Under the pieces are notes generated by a model, which was given only the letters and a program-made list of their open reading frames with translations, made no database searches and had not been told where the DNA came from. The position numbers and the translations under genes were made by a program. Positions 24,663-35,464 of a stretch of DNA of 64,000 nt are shown here, piece after piece (within the stretch, counting starts at the first letter, position 1; every line of letters starts with the position of its first letter). The stretch covers positions 682,001 to 746,000 of the forward strand of contig CM031559.1 in the NCBI GenBank assembly GCA_018466975.1. The letters run 5' to 3'. Source of the DNA: Sparassis latifolia. Lineage: Eukaryota; Basidiomycota; Agaricomycetes; Polyporales; Sparassidaceae.

Positions 24663-25121
24663 ATGTCTGAGGCTGAAGGTAGCTTTTGCAGATTACACCA
24701 TCGTTCCGGCGCATGTTCTGATAGATTCGCCGCAGTGCAGGTTCCCGCTGACGTCTTCGCCGAGGTGGCCGGCGACGCCGAGTTGGCAGCCTTCGTCAAG
24801 GAGGTGCAGGCCGCTGCCGTAGATCGCAATAAGCCCTACGTATTCAAGGTAAGGGGCACTGGCAGGGTCCTGCAGTGGACTCTGGGGCCCTACAGAGGCA
24901 GTGCCAGCACCTTCAAGAGGGGTGCTGGACACTTCGCCGGCGAGGGGACGACTGGCACGTCTACGGCCAAGACTGGTCGATTCACCTTGGACCTTGCGCT
25001 CCACACCGCGCACCTTGTTTTGAAGGACAACAGAGGCGTGCTTGTGTTGGACTACACTGGCGGGGGTTTGGAGAGGGGATTGGATGGCAGTTACGAGGGA
25101 GGGTGGGCTTACTTCGGGTGA
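24663..25121 (+). CDS. Small orphan protein, duplicated gene copy 2
   Basis: Paralogue of 17952-18410 with the same length, start, probable 57-nt intron and C-terminus (GSYEGGWAYFG). I used the ATG at 24663 because it matches the copy 1 start; an in-frame ATG at 24642 lies inside the probable leader intron. Changes cluster in the middle (YVFKVRGTGRVLQ against YALRVMGNGRLLQ) and include swaps of charge, yet the frame is intact. The function is unknown and no known domain was recognised. Confidence 0.7.
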   Translation: MSEAEGSFCRLHHRSGACSDRFAAVQVPADVFAEVAGDAELAAFVKEVQAAAVDRNKPYVFKVRGTGRVLQWTLGPYRGSASTFKRGAGHFAGEGTTGTSTAKTGRFTLDLALHTAHLVLKDNRGVLVLDYTGGGLERGLDGSYEGGWAYFG

Positions 25122-25330
25122 GCTGCGTTGCGTCTTATTGGCCCAGAGGTGCGAAGAGTTGTCCGGAATCCCTATGCCTGAGTAGCTTGTTCGATGTACT
25201 GTGATTGACTTGATGCGAATTTGTACGAATACATATGAGCGCGTTGTTGATGTTACAGCTCACGAGAATGGAAAACAGGAAGAGTCAAATTCGCAAATCT
25301 TGTTATTGGTAACTAAAACAGCTGGTGTGT

Positions 25331-25862
25331 AATTTTTTACCAGCAACCAGAAGAGATACTTGGTCAGACTTGTTAGATGAATCGGCGCCGCAACAGTGCG
25401 ACTCTCGCGGTGGAGCATAGGACTCGTTATCAGCTTCGAACCTAAGGTCGAACTGCCGAACGCAGTTGTTGTGAACATAGATCTGGTCAGCCAGATCAGA
25501 CACGGATATTATCCGAGGTACGAGTTTGAAGCTTGAAGCAGAGTGTCTACCATCTGCCTTCGGGAGACTAGGTTTCGGAAGCCTGAGAGTGTCTATCATC
25601 TGCCTTCGGGAGACTACAGCCAGATCTCCGCGGGCGCCATGCTGCTGTCGATCGCACGCCGAGACGGCACGACAGAAACAGCTCAGGAGAGACAGAAGGC
25701 CTTTCCGGTATCCACGTCGAAGGTCTTGAACTGCGCCAATGCGACCTTCTCATTCCTCGACGTATATGCGGTGACGGAAGATCCTTGCAACAACGTCTAA
25801 TATCGCCAAATTCGTGCACCGTGTCGACGTGTCGAGGGGGGTGACTGGGTTGAACTACGGAA
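25331..25862. other. Conserved module, copy 3 (damaged)
   Basis: Third copy of the 14579 module. It carries an insertion of roughly 110 bp at about 25500-25620 that contains a near-perfect direct repeat (GTGTCTACCATCTGCCTTCG and GTGTCTATCATCTGCCTTCG, 46 bp apart). The rest of the module is recognisable, but the long frames on both strands are broken. It ends about 200 bp before homoserine kinase and so may form part of that promoter. Confidence 0.6.
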
Positions 25863-26067
25863 GATGTTTCGAGACACCAACGCGCGTTCTCCTCTTGTTC
25901 GGGTTACGTGAAGTAAGGCGTCGACCATGCCCAGCCATGCCCTCTCAGTATCACCCATCTCAATCGTCAGCGAGCCCTAATTTTTTCCGCGTCGGGAGCC
26001 TCGAGCGTCACCGCTGGTCGCAACAGCGTCGCAGCTCACGCCGACGCCGACGAGGAGTGCACTTCCC

Positions 26068-27982
26068 ATGATGTCCCACTCATTCACTGTCCGCGTCCCC
26101 GTAACTTCCGCCAACATCGGTCCCGGCTTCGACGTCGTCGGTCTCCCACTCTCGCTCTACCTTACTCTCTCTGTTACCGTCACCCCGCCAGCTCTTGGAG
26201 ATCCTCCACATCCTCCACGACTGCTCTATACTGGCGAGGGCGCCGACGAGCTTCCGTTGGATGCCTACAAGAACCTCACCACTCATGTCGCGCTATACGT
26301 CCTTCGGTGCCATCGCGCGCTTCCACGCCAATCTCTCCATCCACGCGGGCAAATTCCCTTTGGACGTGGACTCGGCTCCTCTGGTGCCGCCGTCATTGCG
26401 GGCGTCCTGCTAGCCGACGCAGTCTGCTCACTGAACCTCTCACGCCAGCGCGTGCTCGACTTTGGGCTCATGGTCGAGCGCCATCCGGACAATGTCACCG
26501 CCGCGCTTGTCGGCGGCTTCGTCGGCTCGTATCTGCGTGAGCTGGACCACAAAGCGGAGGAGGCCGCACTCGTGCCGCTGAGCAAAGTTCTCCCCGAGTA
26601 CCCGCCTGACGAGGACCCCCGACAATTGGTGGAAATGCCTGATCCTGAGGAGCCCAAAATGTCCGTTCGCAGAAGCCGATTTCTGGCCTGAAATGTCCGC
26701 GAAAAACCAGGCCTCCGGCCCTCGGAGGTCAAATTTGTCCGGGTTTTGGACCAGGCATCCCTTCATCACAGAAATGTCCGGGCTCCCAGATCAGGCCTCA
26801 GGAGGCTCCGATTTTGTCCGTATTCACGAATCAGGCCCGAGTCGGGAGGCTCCAAATTTCAGAACCGCTTTGCGAGAATGAAGGAATGAGCATGCTCCTT
26901 TGTGTAACACATTCTGTCTATTACTTGAGACAGAATTCAAGGCTACTACGATAGTGACACCATAAGGTAAGCACCTTCTACTGTTCTTAGCGAGTTTCCA
27001 TCTTCAGGAAGGCACTTATGTGAGGCTGCTGAGATGTCAACTACAAACTTCGAAGCGGCGTGTCTGTGCGACTAGACAGCACCTAGAGAGCCTTTGAAGG
27101 CAGTAGTAAGTCCGAGCCCCCTTCCGCCCCGGTGCCGGCCTCATACGTAGATAGGTTCGGCCGGGGTCGAACTTTGTCCGGAGGGGGATCAGGCATTCAT
27201 GATGTCCGGTACGTCTGTCCGTGAAAAACCTCAGGCCATCCACGGGTTGACCCCCTGATTTGTCCGTGAAAAATCAGGGATGGCGCTCTCAAAAGTCCAA
27301 AATTTGTCCGAAATCGGCTCAGGGATCCTACCCAATTGTCGGGGGTCCTGCCTGACGCGGGCGAAGACTGGGGGATGGACTCGCCCCATCCGCCGCATGT
27401 GATTGGCCACTATGTCCGGTTTGGATGGTCCGAGAGCATCAAGGCGGTCGCGCTCATCCCGCGCTTCGAGCTCAGCACGGCGAAGGCGCGGGAGGTGTCG
27501 CCACTGAGCTATTCGCGCAAGGACCTGGTATGTCACACGAGCTCAGAAAGTCTTTTACCCCGAGTCTAATGACGCGAATTTTTAAAGGTATTCAATTTGC
27601 AGCGGCTAGCCGTACTGACCACCGCCCTGGGGCAATCACCTCCCGACCCCGACCTCATCTACGAGGCGATGAAGGACAAAATCCATCAGCCGTGCCGAAA
27701 AGCTTTAGTGAGTGCCACGCATAGCAGGAAACGGCGGCTATTTTGATGCGTATCGTTTGTCTCCAGATTCCCGGTCTTCCAGAAGTCATTTCGAGCATTA
27801 CACCCTTGACTCATCCCGGTCTGCTCGGCATCTGTCTTTCTGGTGCAGGTCCCACCATTCTTGCAACAGGCGGGTTCGAGGCAATAGCCGAAGATGCGCG
27901 TGCAATCTTTAAACGTCAAGGGATAGAAGTAGACTGGAAGGTACTCACCGTTGTTGGTGGTAGCGCTGTCCAGCATTCATAG
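26068..27982 (+). pseudogene. THR1: Homoserine kinase, coding sequence interrupted by a transposable element
   Basis: ATP-dependent phosphorylation of homoserine, a step of threonine synthesis; GHMP-kinase family, cytosolic. The N-terminus has VPVTSANIGPGFDVVGLPLS, the ATP loop is IPFGRGLGSSGAAVIAG, and the C-terminal GHMP motif is CLSGAGPTILA. Exons: 26068-26611, then after the element 27358-27527, 27588-27707 and 27767-27982. Leaving out the 738-bp element and one copy of the 8-bp target site gives a perfectly continuous frame (PEYPPD runs into AGEDWGMDS) and 349 residues, close to yeast Thr1 (357). As it stands, translation leaves the gene at residue 182 and stops 26 codons into the element. 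Either this allele is null, or a transcript splices the element out. No frameshift or other lesion was seen, so the insertion looks recent. Confidence 0.9.
26612..27349. mobile_element. 738-bp non-autonomous DNA transposon in homoserine kinase
   Basis: Bounded by exact 8-bp target duplications GCCTGACG (26604-26611 and 27350-27357). The ends are inverted repeats: AGGACCCCCGACAATTGG at the left and its reverse complement at the right, with weaker pairing further in. The interior has no coding capacity but carries many short subterminal words of the form TTTGTCCG or AATGTCCG followed by AAAA and CAGG, resembling transposase-binding repeats. An 8-bp duplication fits hAT or KDZ/Zisupton mobilisation; the end sequence alone does not decide. 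Confidence 0.92.
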
Positions 27983-28552
27983 CCTGTATTCATAGTTCTA
28001 TGAGTGCTCCGCTCGCCACTCCTCCCAAATCATATGTCATTAGATCGTCGGGCAACATAAATTATAAACGAATGAAATGCGAGGTATCATAATGCGTGCA
28101 GGTATGCAATATCATCTAACCTCCCGCAGTGAGACACAGCTCATGTCGCTACCATAGCGCCGGCCGTACGAACAATTGGCAGGTCGACAGTGCAGAGAAT
28201 ATGACTGCGGTCGCTGTTCAGATAGACGGGCAGGTTCACCGAGGCGGATGTCGCAGAGTCTTTTGCCTGCACCTAGTACACGTCCGACGCGGGGACAGGC
28301 TCTTCCTCAGCATCAGGACCATAAGTACAGTCCACACGTCCGGCTTGGGAGACTAATGGCAATGCAACGGCGCTGTAGTTGTGACTACTGTACAGAAGCA
28401 GCCTCGTTACTCTCATGCCCTCATTCAAACTGTCACGGAATCTCAAGGTTGACGAACCTGGAGGACAGATCATGGTGTGATTGCTAAGTCATACTACATT
28501 CCACTTGTACTGTACCGGTGGCTTTGAAGCAGATTTGTGACACATATGTGGT
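27983..28552. other. Homoserine kinase 3' flank
   Basis: No gene is supported. A minus-strand frame at 28273-28473 could be an additional C-terminal exon of the neighbouring membrane protein, but I could not link it. Confidence 0.4.
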
Positions 28553-30099
28553 CTATATAATACACGTTGTCGTGACGGTGTTGATTGTGATGAACGGCGG
28601 ACTGCCGCCCTCTGCGGATTGAGCGCATTCCTCATTCTGTACTGTCAGCTCCAACTCATCAACGTACAGTGTCATAGTGCCAACTCTATCTCTCATGGCT
28701 TCTACGCGCACCACCAAGCGCGAAAGCGTCAAGAGAGTGATGGACCACAACAAGCTATGTGGAATGCATGAGACGGTCACCCAGGGTGGAATGAGCTGCA
28801 GCTCACAATACGAACAACCAGTTATAAGCCAACTTGCGGCATTATCAGTATGCCTACTCTTCTGATACTGCAAATTTACTTACATCGGCTGGAGGTAATA
28901 CAGAAAGGACCAAGTTTGTCGTGCGTATGCCTGTAATTAAAGAGAGTTCATGGTCTAGCAAGTGTTACTCCGGGAAACCCAGGTTTTGCTCACAAAAGAG
29001 CATCTACAACCCACATTTCAGCTTGAGGTAGACATCGAGATAAGAAAGACGCACGAGAATATACGCAAAGCCGTCACGGTTTAATTCCGAGACCAGCCGG
29101 CTCTGAGCGCGGCGTGGGCGTTCGGCAGCGTTCGTGATAGTAAGCCCAAAGGCGAACAGCTCGAAAACCACCTGCAGCTGTTGTCAGACGAGCGAGCATA
29201 ACGGACCAGCCACTACACGCCATGCCTGTGGTGTCCAGAACCCAACGGCGAACTTGGGTCGCGAGGTGAGCACGCATGTTCGTAACGGGGTTGGCTCCCA
29301 CGTAATGGCAGCTAAACCCAGGATATCAAGAAACGGTGAAACTCACACAAAAATTCAATGCCTACCTATCATCTCTCGCATTGTCAAAATTACGAAGGCA
29401 AACGCGATGATGTAAGTCAACATGCATGCAAATAGTAACAGCCGCAGGATAATCTTTCTGTGATCATACAGCGTGTAAACCCGCCTAACAAGGATGACTA
29501 CAAGGCAGAAATGAATGAACATTCATATAAATGCAAGTCCTTATATCACGTACTGTTGGTTACAGCGACCGAAAGGCTACAAGACACCCAGACAACGACA
29601 ACCCAGCCCTTACAACTTGATGGCCGTCAGATTCAAGATGACTGCACGGAAGACGTTTCGCTCACAACTGGCACAGAGGCGTGTTACTATAACAATATGA
29701 GATGATGTGCATACCACTCACGTCTGTGGAATGAGATGATAACCCACTTGTGACTGGACGAATAACGCTTTCAGCTGTCGTATGTTTAAGTATACCAGAA
29801 AGGAGACCAACCATGAGTGACAAGAAGCATGGCACCCAAAGTACCGTATCGCGTAATTAAGAAAGCTAAATTCATAGCGTCCATGGGTCGGAGCCACACG
29901 AAGCGAATTTCATCGCCGATGTTCAGTGCCCCGTCATATAACAACAGTGTAATGCCAGCAGCTATTCAATGCATTTCTGAATATGAAGGCAGACACCGAA
30001 GATCCAGATACACAGACCAGTGAGATATTTCATTCCGAAGACACCCGGGGCCCATGACGTCTCCAGCTCTTCGAGGGTAGGTTGGGTTGAGGCATCCAT
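28553..30099 (-). CDS. DUF6533-type fungal seven-helix membrane protein
   Basis: Integral membrane protein of unknown function, of the large basidiomycete DUF6533 family. The start at 30099 gives MDASTQPTLEELETSWAPG. Reliable exons are 30018-30099, 29812-29961 (ITLLLYDGALNIGDEIRFVW, the family signature), 29366-29497 (VILVRRVYTLYDHRKIILRL, then hydrophobic), 29217-29311 (RTCVLTSRPKFAVGFWTP) and 29055-29171 (VVFELFAFGLTITNAA, then SELNRDGFAYIL). Probable exons follow at 28884-28930 (IRTTNLVLSVLPPAD) and about 28553-28754 (LSRLVVRVEAMRDRVG). One exon between 29812 and 29497, covering helices 2-3, and the last two splice phases could not be settled, so decay at the 3' end is possible. Confidence 0.72.
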
Positions 30100-33000
30100 G
30101 TCTTGAACTGGAGATGCAGCCGGATTGCAACATTAAGAATCTTATAACAGCTACACCACTGTGCTCGGATGTTACCATCTTCATCATCTGAGTTGGGCGC
30201 TGTGTGGTATTCCACACTGCCGCGAAGAGCAGGTTCAAACCTAGGTATAGATCTATCAAACTCAATACAAATTGCACTGAGCGAGGGTGGAGCTTACGCA
30301 GCTGCGATCTGAGACCGCCAGTAGTCGTAGCCACTCAGGACACAAAGTCTATCACTGAGTCCGCATGGACACATGAATTATGGGCGAAATCATGCCACGC
30401 CGGAGATCGTGTCGACTAGGCTCCCTGTGTTCAGTCCCCTATACCTTGAATCGGTTCGCAGGTCTGGATCTGAAAGGATGTGACGATGCCAGTGGTTTGT
30501 TTCCAGTACGAAGGTATCTTATTCCTATATCAACTTGAATGCTGTGCCTGGGCAGCCAACTTTTACGGTTACCTGAGGGACAGGTGCAGGGTACAAAGTG
30601 ATCGAGGCTGAGCTACGACATGTATCAAATCAGCTTCCAGTGATTTCACAGAGACAGAGGAACTCGAGCCAACCCTTATCCATCCAATCCTATACGTAGT
30701 GCGATGAATGTGAACTAGAGGATGATGCTTCGCGGACGCGTCCGCGGAAGTTCGAGCGCTCGGAAATCTTATTCAACGTGCGAAAGCGGTTCAGATTGGA
30801 CCGAAACTTCGAGGGTATGTCTCCTCTCTAGCTACCACGAAGCCTCGTGCATGCTACACCTTGGGCCCAATAAAATGTCGACGGTATGTACTTCGAACTT
30901 GACGCGCTCATTTGCTTCCGGCTGGCGTGCGCGCGCGCGCTCACAGACGCGAGAATGCAGAGGGGAAGTGGTCGGCTGCGTGTAAACCGGCACAGAATAG
31001 AAATTAATATCACTGTAGTCCAACGAGTAATCTAGCAGGGACAGACTCGGACGCAGCGTTGAGACCCGTTGAGGTCCGGGGGCCATTGTAGGCGCCAAAC
31101 GATACAAAATTGGAAGGTGATAAAGTTCAATGGACGTGTCTTCCTAGTCGGCAAAAGTTCTCAAGGTCCTTCAATGGCACCATATCCTACCTTGCGCTCC
31201 ATGCATGTTCCATGTTGCCTCCCACAGAAGTGTGATCATCAACATCCGAAAGAAGGACAACTCAAACTTTATGTCTACGGTCATAAATGGTATATGGTAG
31301 ATAGATGGTAAATATAAGGTAAATACATAGTTTATATAATTATCAGAACTGCGCCTCAGATAAGACTGTAGCCTGCTATTTTTGGGTCTCATTCTTGGTC
31401 AACCGGTAACCACGGCCACCGAATTTATGTATATAGTAAATAAACCATATATGGTAAATGGATAAAATAGTTGGAGCCTAATGTTCGCGGCTGGGATTCA
31501 TCAGTAAGTTTGCAGCTGCATCGAAAATTTGATAATCTGATACTCAGACCCTAGAGCAGCGATGCAGAAGGTAGAGAGATAGTCCTAGCACTGGTGATTG
31601 CACCACCTCAGATTTCGACTGCATGACCTGCACTCAAAATCGTGGTGCAAGTGGAAGTGCAGTCTATAACAATTTCTGTGTAGGATAGCACAGGGCATGG
31701 CACATTTTTGCCCATGCGCATACAAGTACGAACAAAATCTAACTGTCTAGTGATCTGGGATGTGGAGAATACTATACGCATAATCGACCAAATTGTGAAC
31801 CATAGAACAAAGTAGAATAAATGATTCTGGGTGCAGGCTACTCTTAATCGCGTAGAACATCGGCAGGCTGAAGAATCACTTTCCCCTTTTTGTTACGGTA
31901 GAAGAGGACGTCCCCTGTAGTCTAGGATCATTATCTGGGAGCCCACTGAGAAGTCCCCCGTGGGAGTTTTTGAGCTACATGCCAGACACCGAAAGGGACA
32001 GCTGCATCATCGGCACTGAACTATAATTCCCAAAAGGCGTTGGTGGCAGCAAGATGGCAGAGATGTCAACATCGCATCTACTCGCTTCATTTGTGAACTT
32101 ATGCATGTATGCTATGCAGCTGCAATCCATATTATTTTCTATGTCTATCATACCTGCGGCTGAACACTCAGAATGGCTTTGATGCACTGATCACACCATG
32201 ACAAGAATGCAGGCTAGAACATCTGGGAAAGTCGGAAGGATAGGTTGAGAGCACATCTGTATATTGGAAAATACAGTGACATCGCCATGGGCATCGTCTG
32301 CAGGTGGATTAATTGCACCATGATAGGGACTAGCATGGATCATCTGGACAGACATCTGGATGAATATCCACGGATATTTTTAAACCCCACCATCTGCGGA
32401 TACTGTCCGTGCGGGTGCAGATGCATCCACGGTTTGGGTAACATGACACAAGTACACTGTCTAGTAGTGTCTAGTATAGTATACAGAGCAGCATAGACAT
32501 TTTCGAACTAGTCTTAATATTTCACCGGCATCACTTCTCAACTTTACCTTCAGTATCTATGTAAGCTCTGAGAATTCAGGCATCAGTGGAGCATCACCAA
32601 CAGCCCATTGCCATTGAATTTTGATGCTTTGAATGTCTGCAAAGACATGTTGTGCTGCATGAAAATTTTCAGGTGGGAAATGTCCAGTGGGGATGATAAT
32701 GCTATTGTTCACTATTAGAGGACTATACATTCAAGACTTAGCATGTATAATATCAAGAGGGTATAAACAAGTGCTACAACGAGAGGAGACAGAGTCGGCA
32801 GAAAGTACAGTGAAAACTGTGAATAAAACTGTCTATCCGCCCTATCCATGAGAAAAGATCCGCATCCGTATCCACATCCGTGCCAGTGCTATCTGTGGAC
32901 ACCTCGACCTCACGTGAGACCTACCTAATAAGGCTGTTGAACGGGGTACCCTTCAACAGCCTAGCTAGGTTAGAATATCTGACTACCTCACACTGCGAGT

Positions 33001-33578
33001 AATGTGGTCATTAATTCCGGCCCAGATATCTTGAGTAAGATAACATTGAGATATAATATTGGCGGCCATGTGATCACTGAGATAAGGGCCTCGGGGATCT
33101 TCCCACCAGCGTTAAGCGCTCCCCGCTGGCTGCTCACTAATCACGTGTCGTCCGCGCCACGCCCTGACTTGCGCTCATCATCATGCATGATGAGCTCAAC
33201 ATCTCCCCCAATTCTTTACATTTTTACATCAGCCTTTGCTTCCCGAGTACTAATAGGCCATATAAATGCATTGAATACTATTTATAAAGGATAAAGGATA
33301 TAGTTTTGAGTGTCTTAGCACTGTGCTATTAAGTCCGAGGACTAGTATGATGAGTATACCCGCCCGACAGTGCAAACACAGAACACCAATCAGGTGGCAG
33401 AAGAAGTGGAAGAGGAGGCCACCCCACCGATGTTCTCCTTGTTACCCGTGGCCCTCTTCCCCCACGGCTTGCCTTTGTCTGAGTGCATGCAACGAGGCTT
33501 CTTTGCCACCGTGATGACATGTCCATTGGGGGTCGTAACAGCGTGAACAAAATCAATTGAATTGACGGCTGTCCTGCG
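30100..33578. other. Gene-poor AT-rich interval
   Basis: About 3.5 kb with no recognisable gene. It holds AT-rich simple sequence (variants of ATGGTAAATA near 31280-31460), GGATAT/ATCCGC-rich stretches at 32340-32420 and 32830-32880 that look like degenerate element ends, and the palindrome at 32919-32974. Confidence 0.5.
32919..32974. repeat. Perfect-stem palindrome
   Basis: The core at 32931-32962 pairs AGGCTGTTGAA with TTCAACAGCCT around CGGGGTACCC, itself nearly self-complementary. Flanking CCTACCTAATA and TAGCTAGGTTAG extend the stem imperfectly. It may be a minimal fold-back element or a remnant of element ends. Confidence 0.7.
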
Positions 33579-35260
33579 TCATTTTCTACCATTGTGTACT
33601 TGCATACTCTGGGCAAGCTGATCTGAAGGAGAGAGGTTCACAGTTCTGGGCACCATCTGAATAGTGGAGGGACAGTTAAGCTGAGCGGATGTTGGCTCCG
33701 CGTCATTGGCAGAGTTGGTGCTGGTGTTGGCCATGGCAGTGGCAGTGACCGTGCCGCACGGTCCTTCTCCGCTAGTGGTAGGCTCTGCGCTCCCACCCGT
33801 CACTGTGGTAGTGTCCGTGCTCCCGCCCGGTGTTGCTGAAGTAGTGTCCGTGCCCCCACTCATTACTGTTGTGGTGTTTGTCGTGGCACCATCGTAGACC
33901 CTTTCAACCATATCCTCCATCTGTCGCTCGAATCGGCCCTGCCTCCACTTCTCCAACTCCTCTGTCGATAGCCTGTGGAACAATGTAGCATTTGTATTCC
34001 ATGCACACAGGAGGACATCGAGCTCCGTGCGTGAATTGACCACACTCGGGGAGCAGAACTTTTCGAGCGGCCAGTTTTTGAGCACGACACCATATTTATC
34101 AGTGATATGCTGCTCGAAGTTGACATAGTACATCTGTGAGACTTGTGTACCGGCTGTCTCACCTGTATAGATAACAGATAATGGTTAGAATTTATCATGT
34201 AAGACATGCAAAGACTTACGGAGCTTCCGGAGGATGAGAGCACTGATACTTGCCTTAAGCTGTAGGATAGCGTCCTGACTGTGCCGCAGAAGGCCTTACC
34301 GCAGATATGAGAATCTGAGCTTTGATAACAAGCTCTACAAACTCACCTGGAATGCCACTAAGGCAGAATCCTTCAAGACGAACTGCAACGTCACTAAGGG
34401 TGGCATTGAAGGACGTGGTAAAGAAATCCACAAGCTTCTCGCTGGTCATGAAGACGTGGGGCTGATTGTAGTGGTCTGCGCTGGATCGGACAGCGAGCAT
34501 TAAGACTTCAGTCCCTGTCCACGCGTGAACATTCACCAACTGTCAGAAGTCAAGTCTTAGCTAACGATGACTATAAGGCATCCAAATAAAATTACCTCTC
34601 ACTGCACAATGTCCAACGTGGCTTTTGTGTCATGAAATGCATTGATAGCGACGTTCTGCACTGCGAGCTGCCTCATCTCACGGCACTCTTCAAATTCCTT
34701 TATCCAGGGATCAGTGACTGCGATGCGCTCCTCGGACGACAAGGCATCCCAGCCCTCCTTGATCTGGTCAATCAGGTCCGAGAGCTTGTAGCGCGAGCCT
34801 TCTAGAAGGTGAGCTTCTAGCTACAGCGTTAGTATGGAATGCTTCAAAGCTTCAGAACAATACTAACCATCATTTATATGCTTTACCTCATGCTGTTGAT
34901 AGACATTCCAATGGTTAGATGCACATTTGTTGCTCACAAGTTGCGACACCTGTATTAACTCTTTCAGATAATACTCGATGCTGTGAGAACCGAACTCCAT
35001 GTGCAGCTTGGTAGCCTCCTCATAGAGAATAGCTTGGGCATTTGCGAGTGCATCCTTGTACTTCTGGGCACGGTCCTTCTTTCTCATCGCAAGGGCCTTC
35101 TTCTCGGCAGGAGTGCGGCTGATGACCTTGCGCTTCATTCACGTGTGCCATGGCTTGCGGGTGAGCCCCATGGACACCTTGCATGTCTTCGATGTCAATC
35201 GCTGTACGCTGGTGGCATCGTGCTGGCCAGGTGCCATCTGCTGACGTTCTGAAAGTGAGG
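33579..35260 (-). pseudogene. Conserved basidiomycete protein of unknown function, decayed
   Basis: A multi-exon gene of a family common in mushroom genomes and of unknown function; it reads MKRKVISRTPAEKKALAMRK with KYKDALANAQ, then SDLIDQIKEGWDALSSEER, then LVNVHAWTGTEVLMLAVR, then MYYVNFEQHITDKYGVVLKN with KFCSPSVVNS, and ends in a Thr/Ser/Gly-rich tail. Introns of about 50-65 nt separate the blocks. Two in-frame TGA codons lie inside otherwise coherent coding sequence: 35139-35141 (between KPWHT and MKRK) and 34599-34601 (between LDIVQ and the next exon). The upstream frame with GLTRKPWHT shows that the true N-terminus lies beyond 35138. The gene is therefore probably dead. Its orphan neighbour lies just upstream on the same strand. 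Confidence 0.65.
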
Positions 35261-35464
35261 GACAAGCTGGTGATGATGTGACAATTAAAAAAAATTAAGC
35301 GATGTTTGTTTGTATATCTGACAGAGCTCACGTGACTCACTTTCTCCTTGAGCAAGTTGAAGACGCACAGATACACGGTCTTTGCGCATTACAGAACTCA
35401 ATAGTAACAACACACGACAATAACTAGGGAAGGGGAGCAAAGATTAGAACTAGCCGCTTGATTT

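Larger units (their letters stand above)
20087..25320 (+). repeat. Segmental duplication, unit 2
   Basis: Direct repeat of 13359-18608. Unit 2 begins exactly at the FunK1-D break and ends about 200 bp after the second small gene, where the third copy of the unknown module starts. It contains about 70 bp (22483-22555) missing from unit 1. Confidence 0.9.

Noticed and set aside
32340..32900. A complete MITE bounded by ATCCGCATCCG-like ends
   Set aside because: The two GC-rich stretches do not pair as inverted ends and I found no target duplication.
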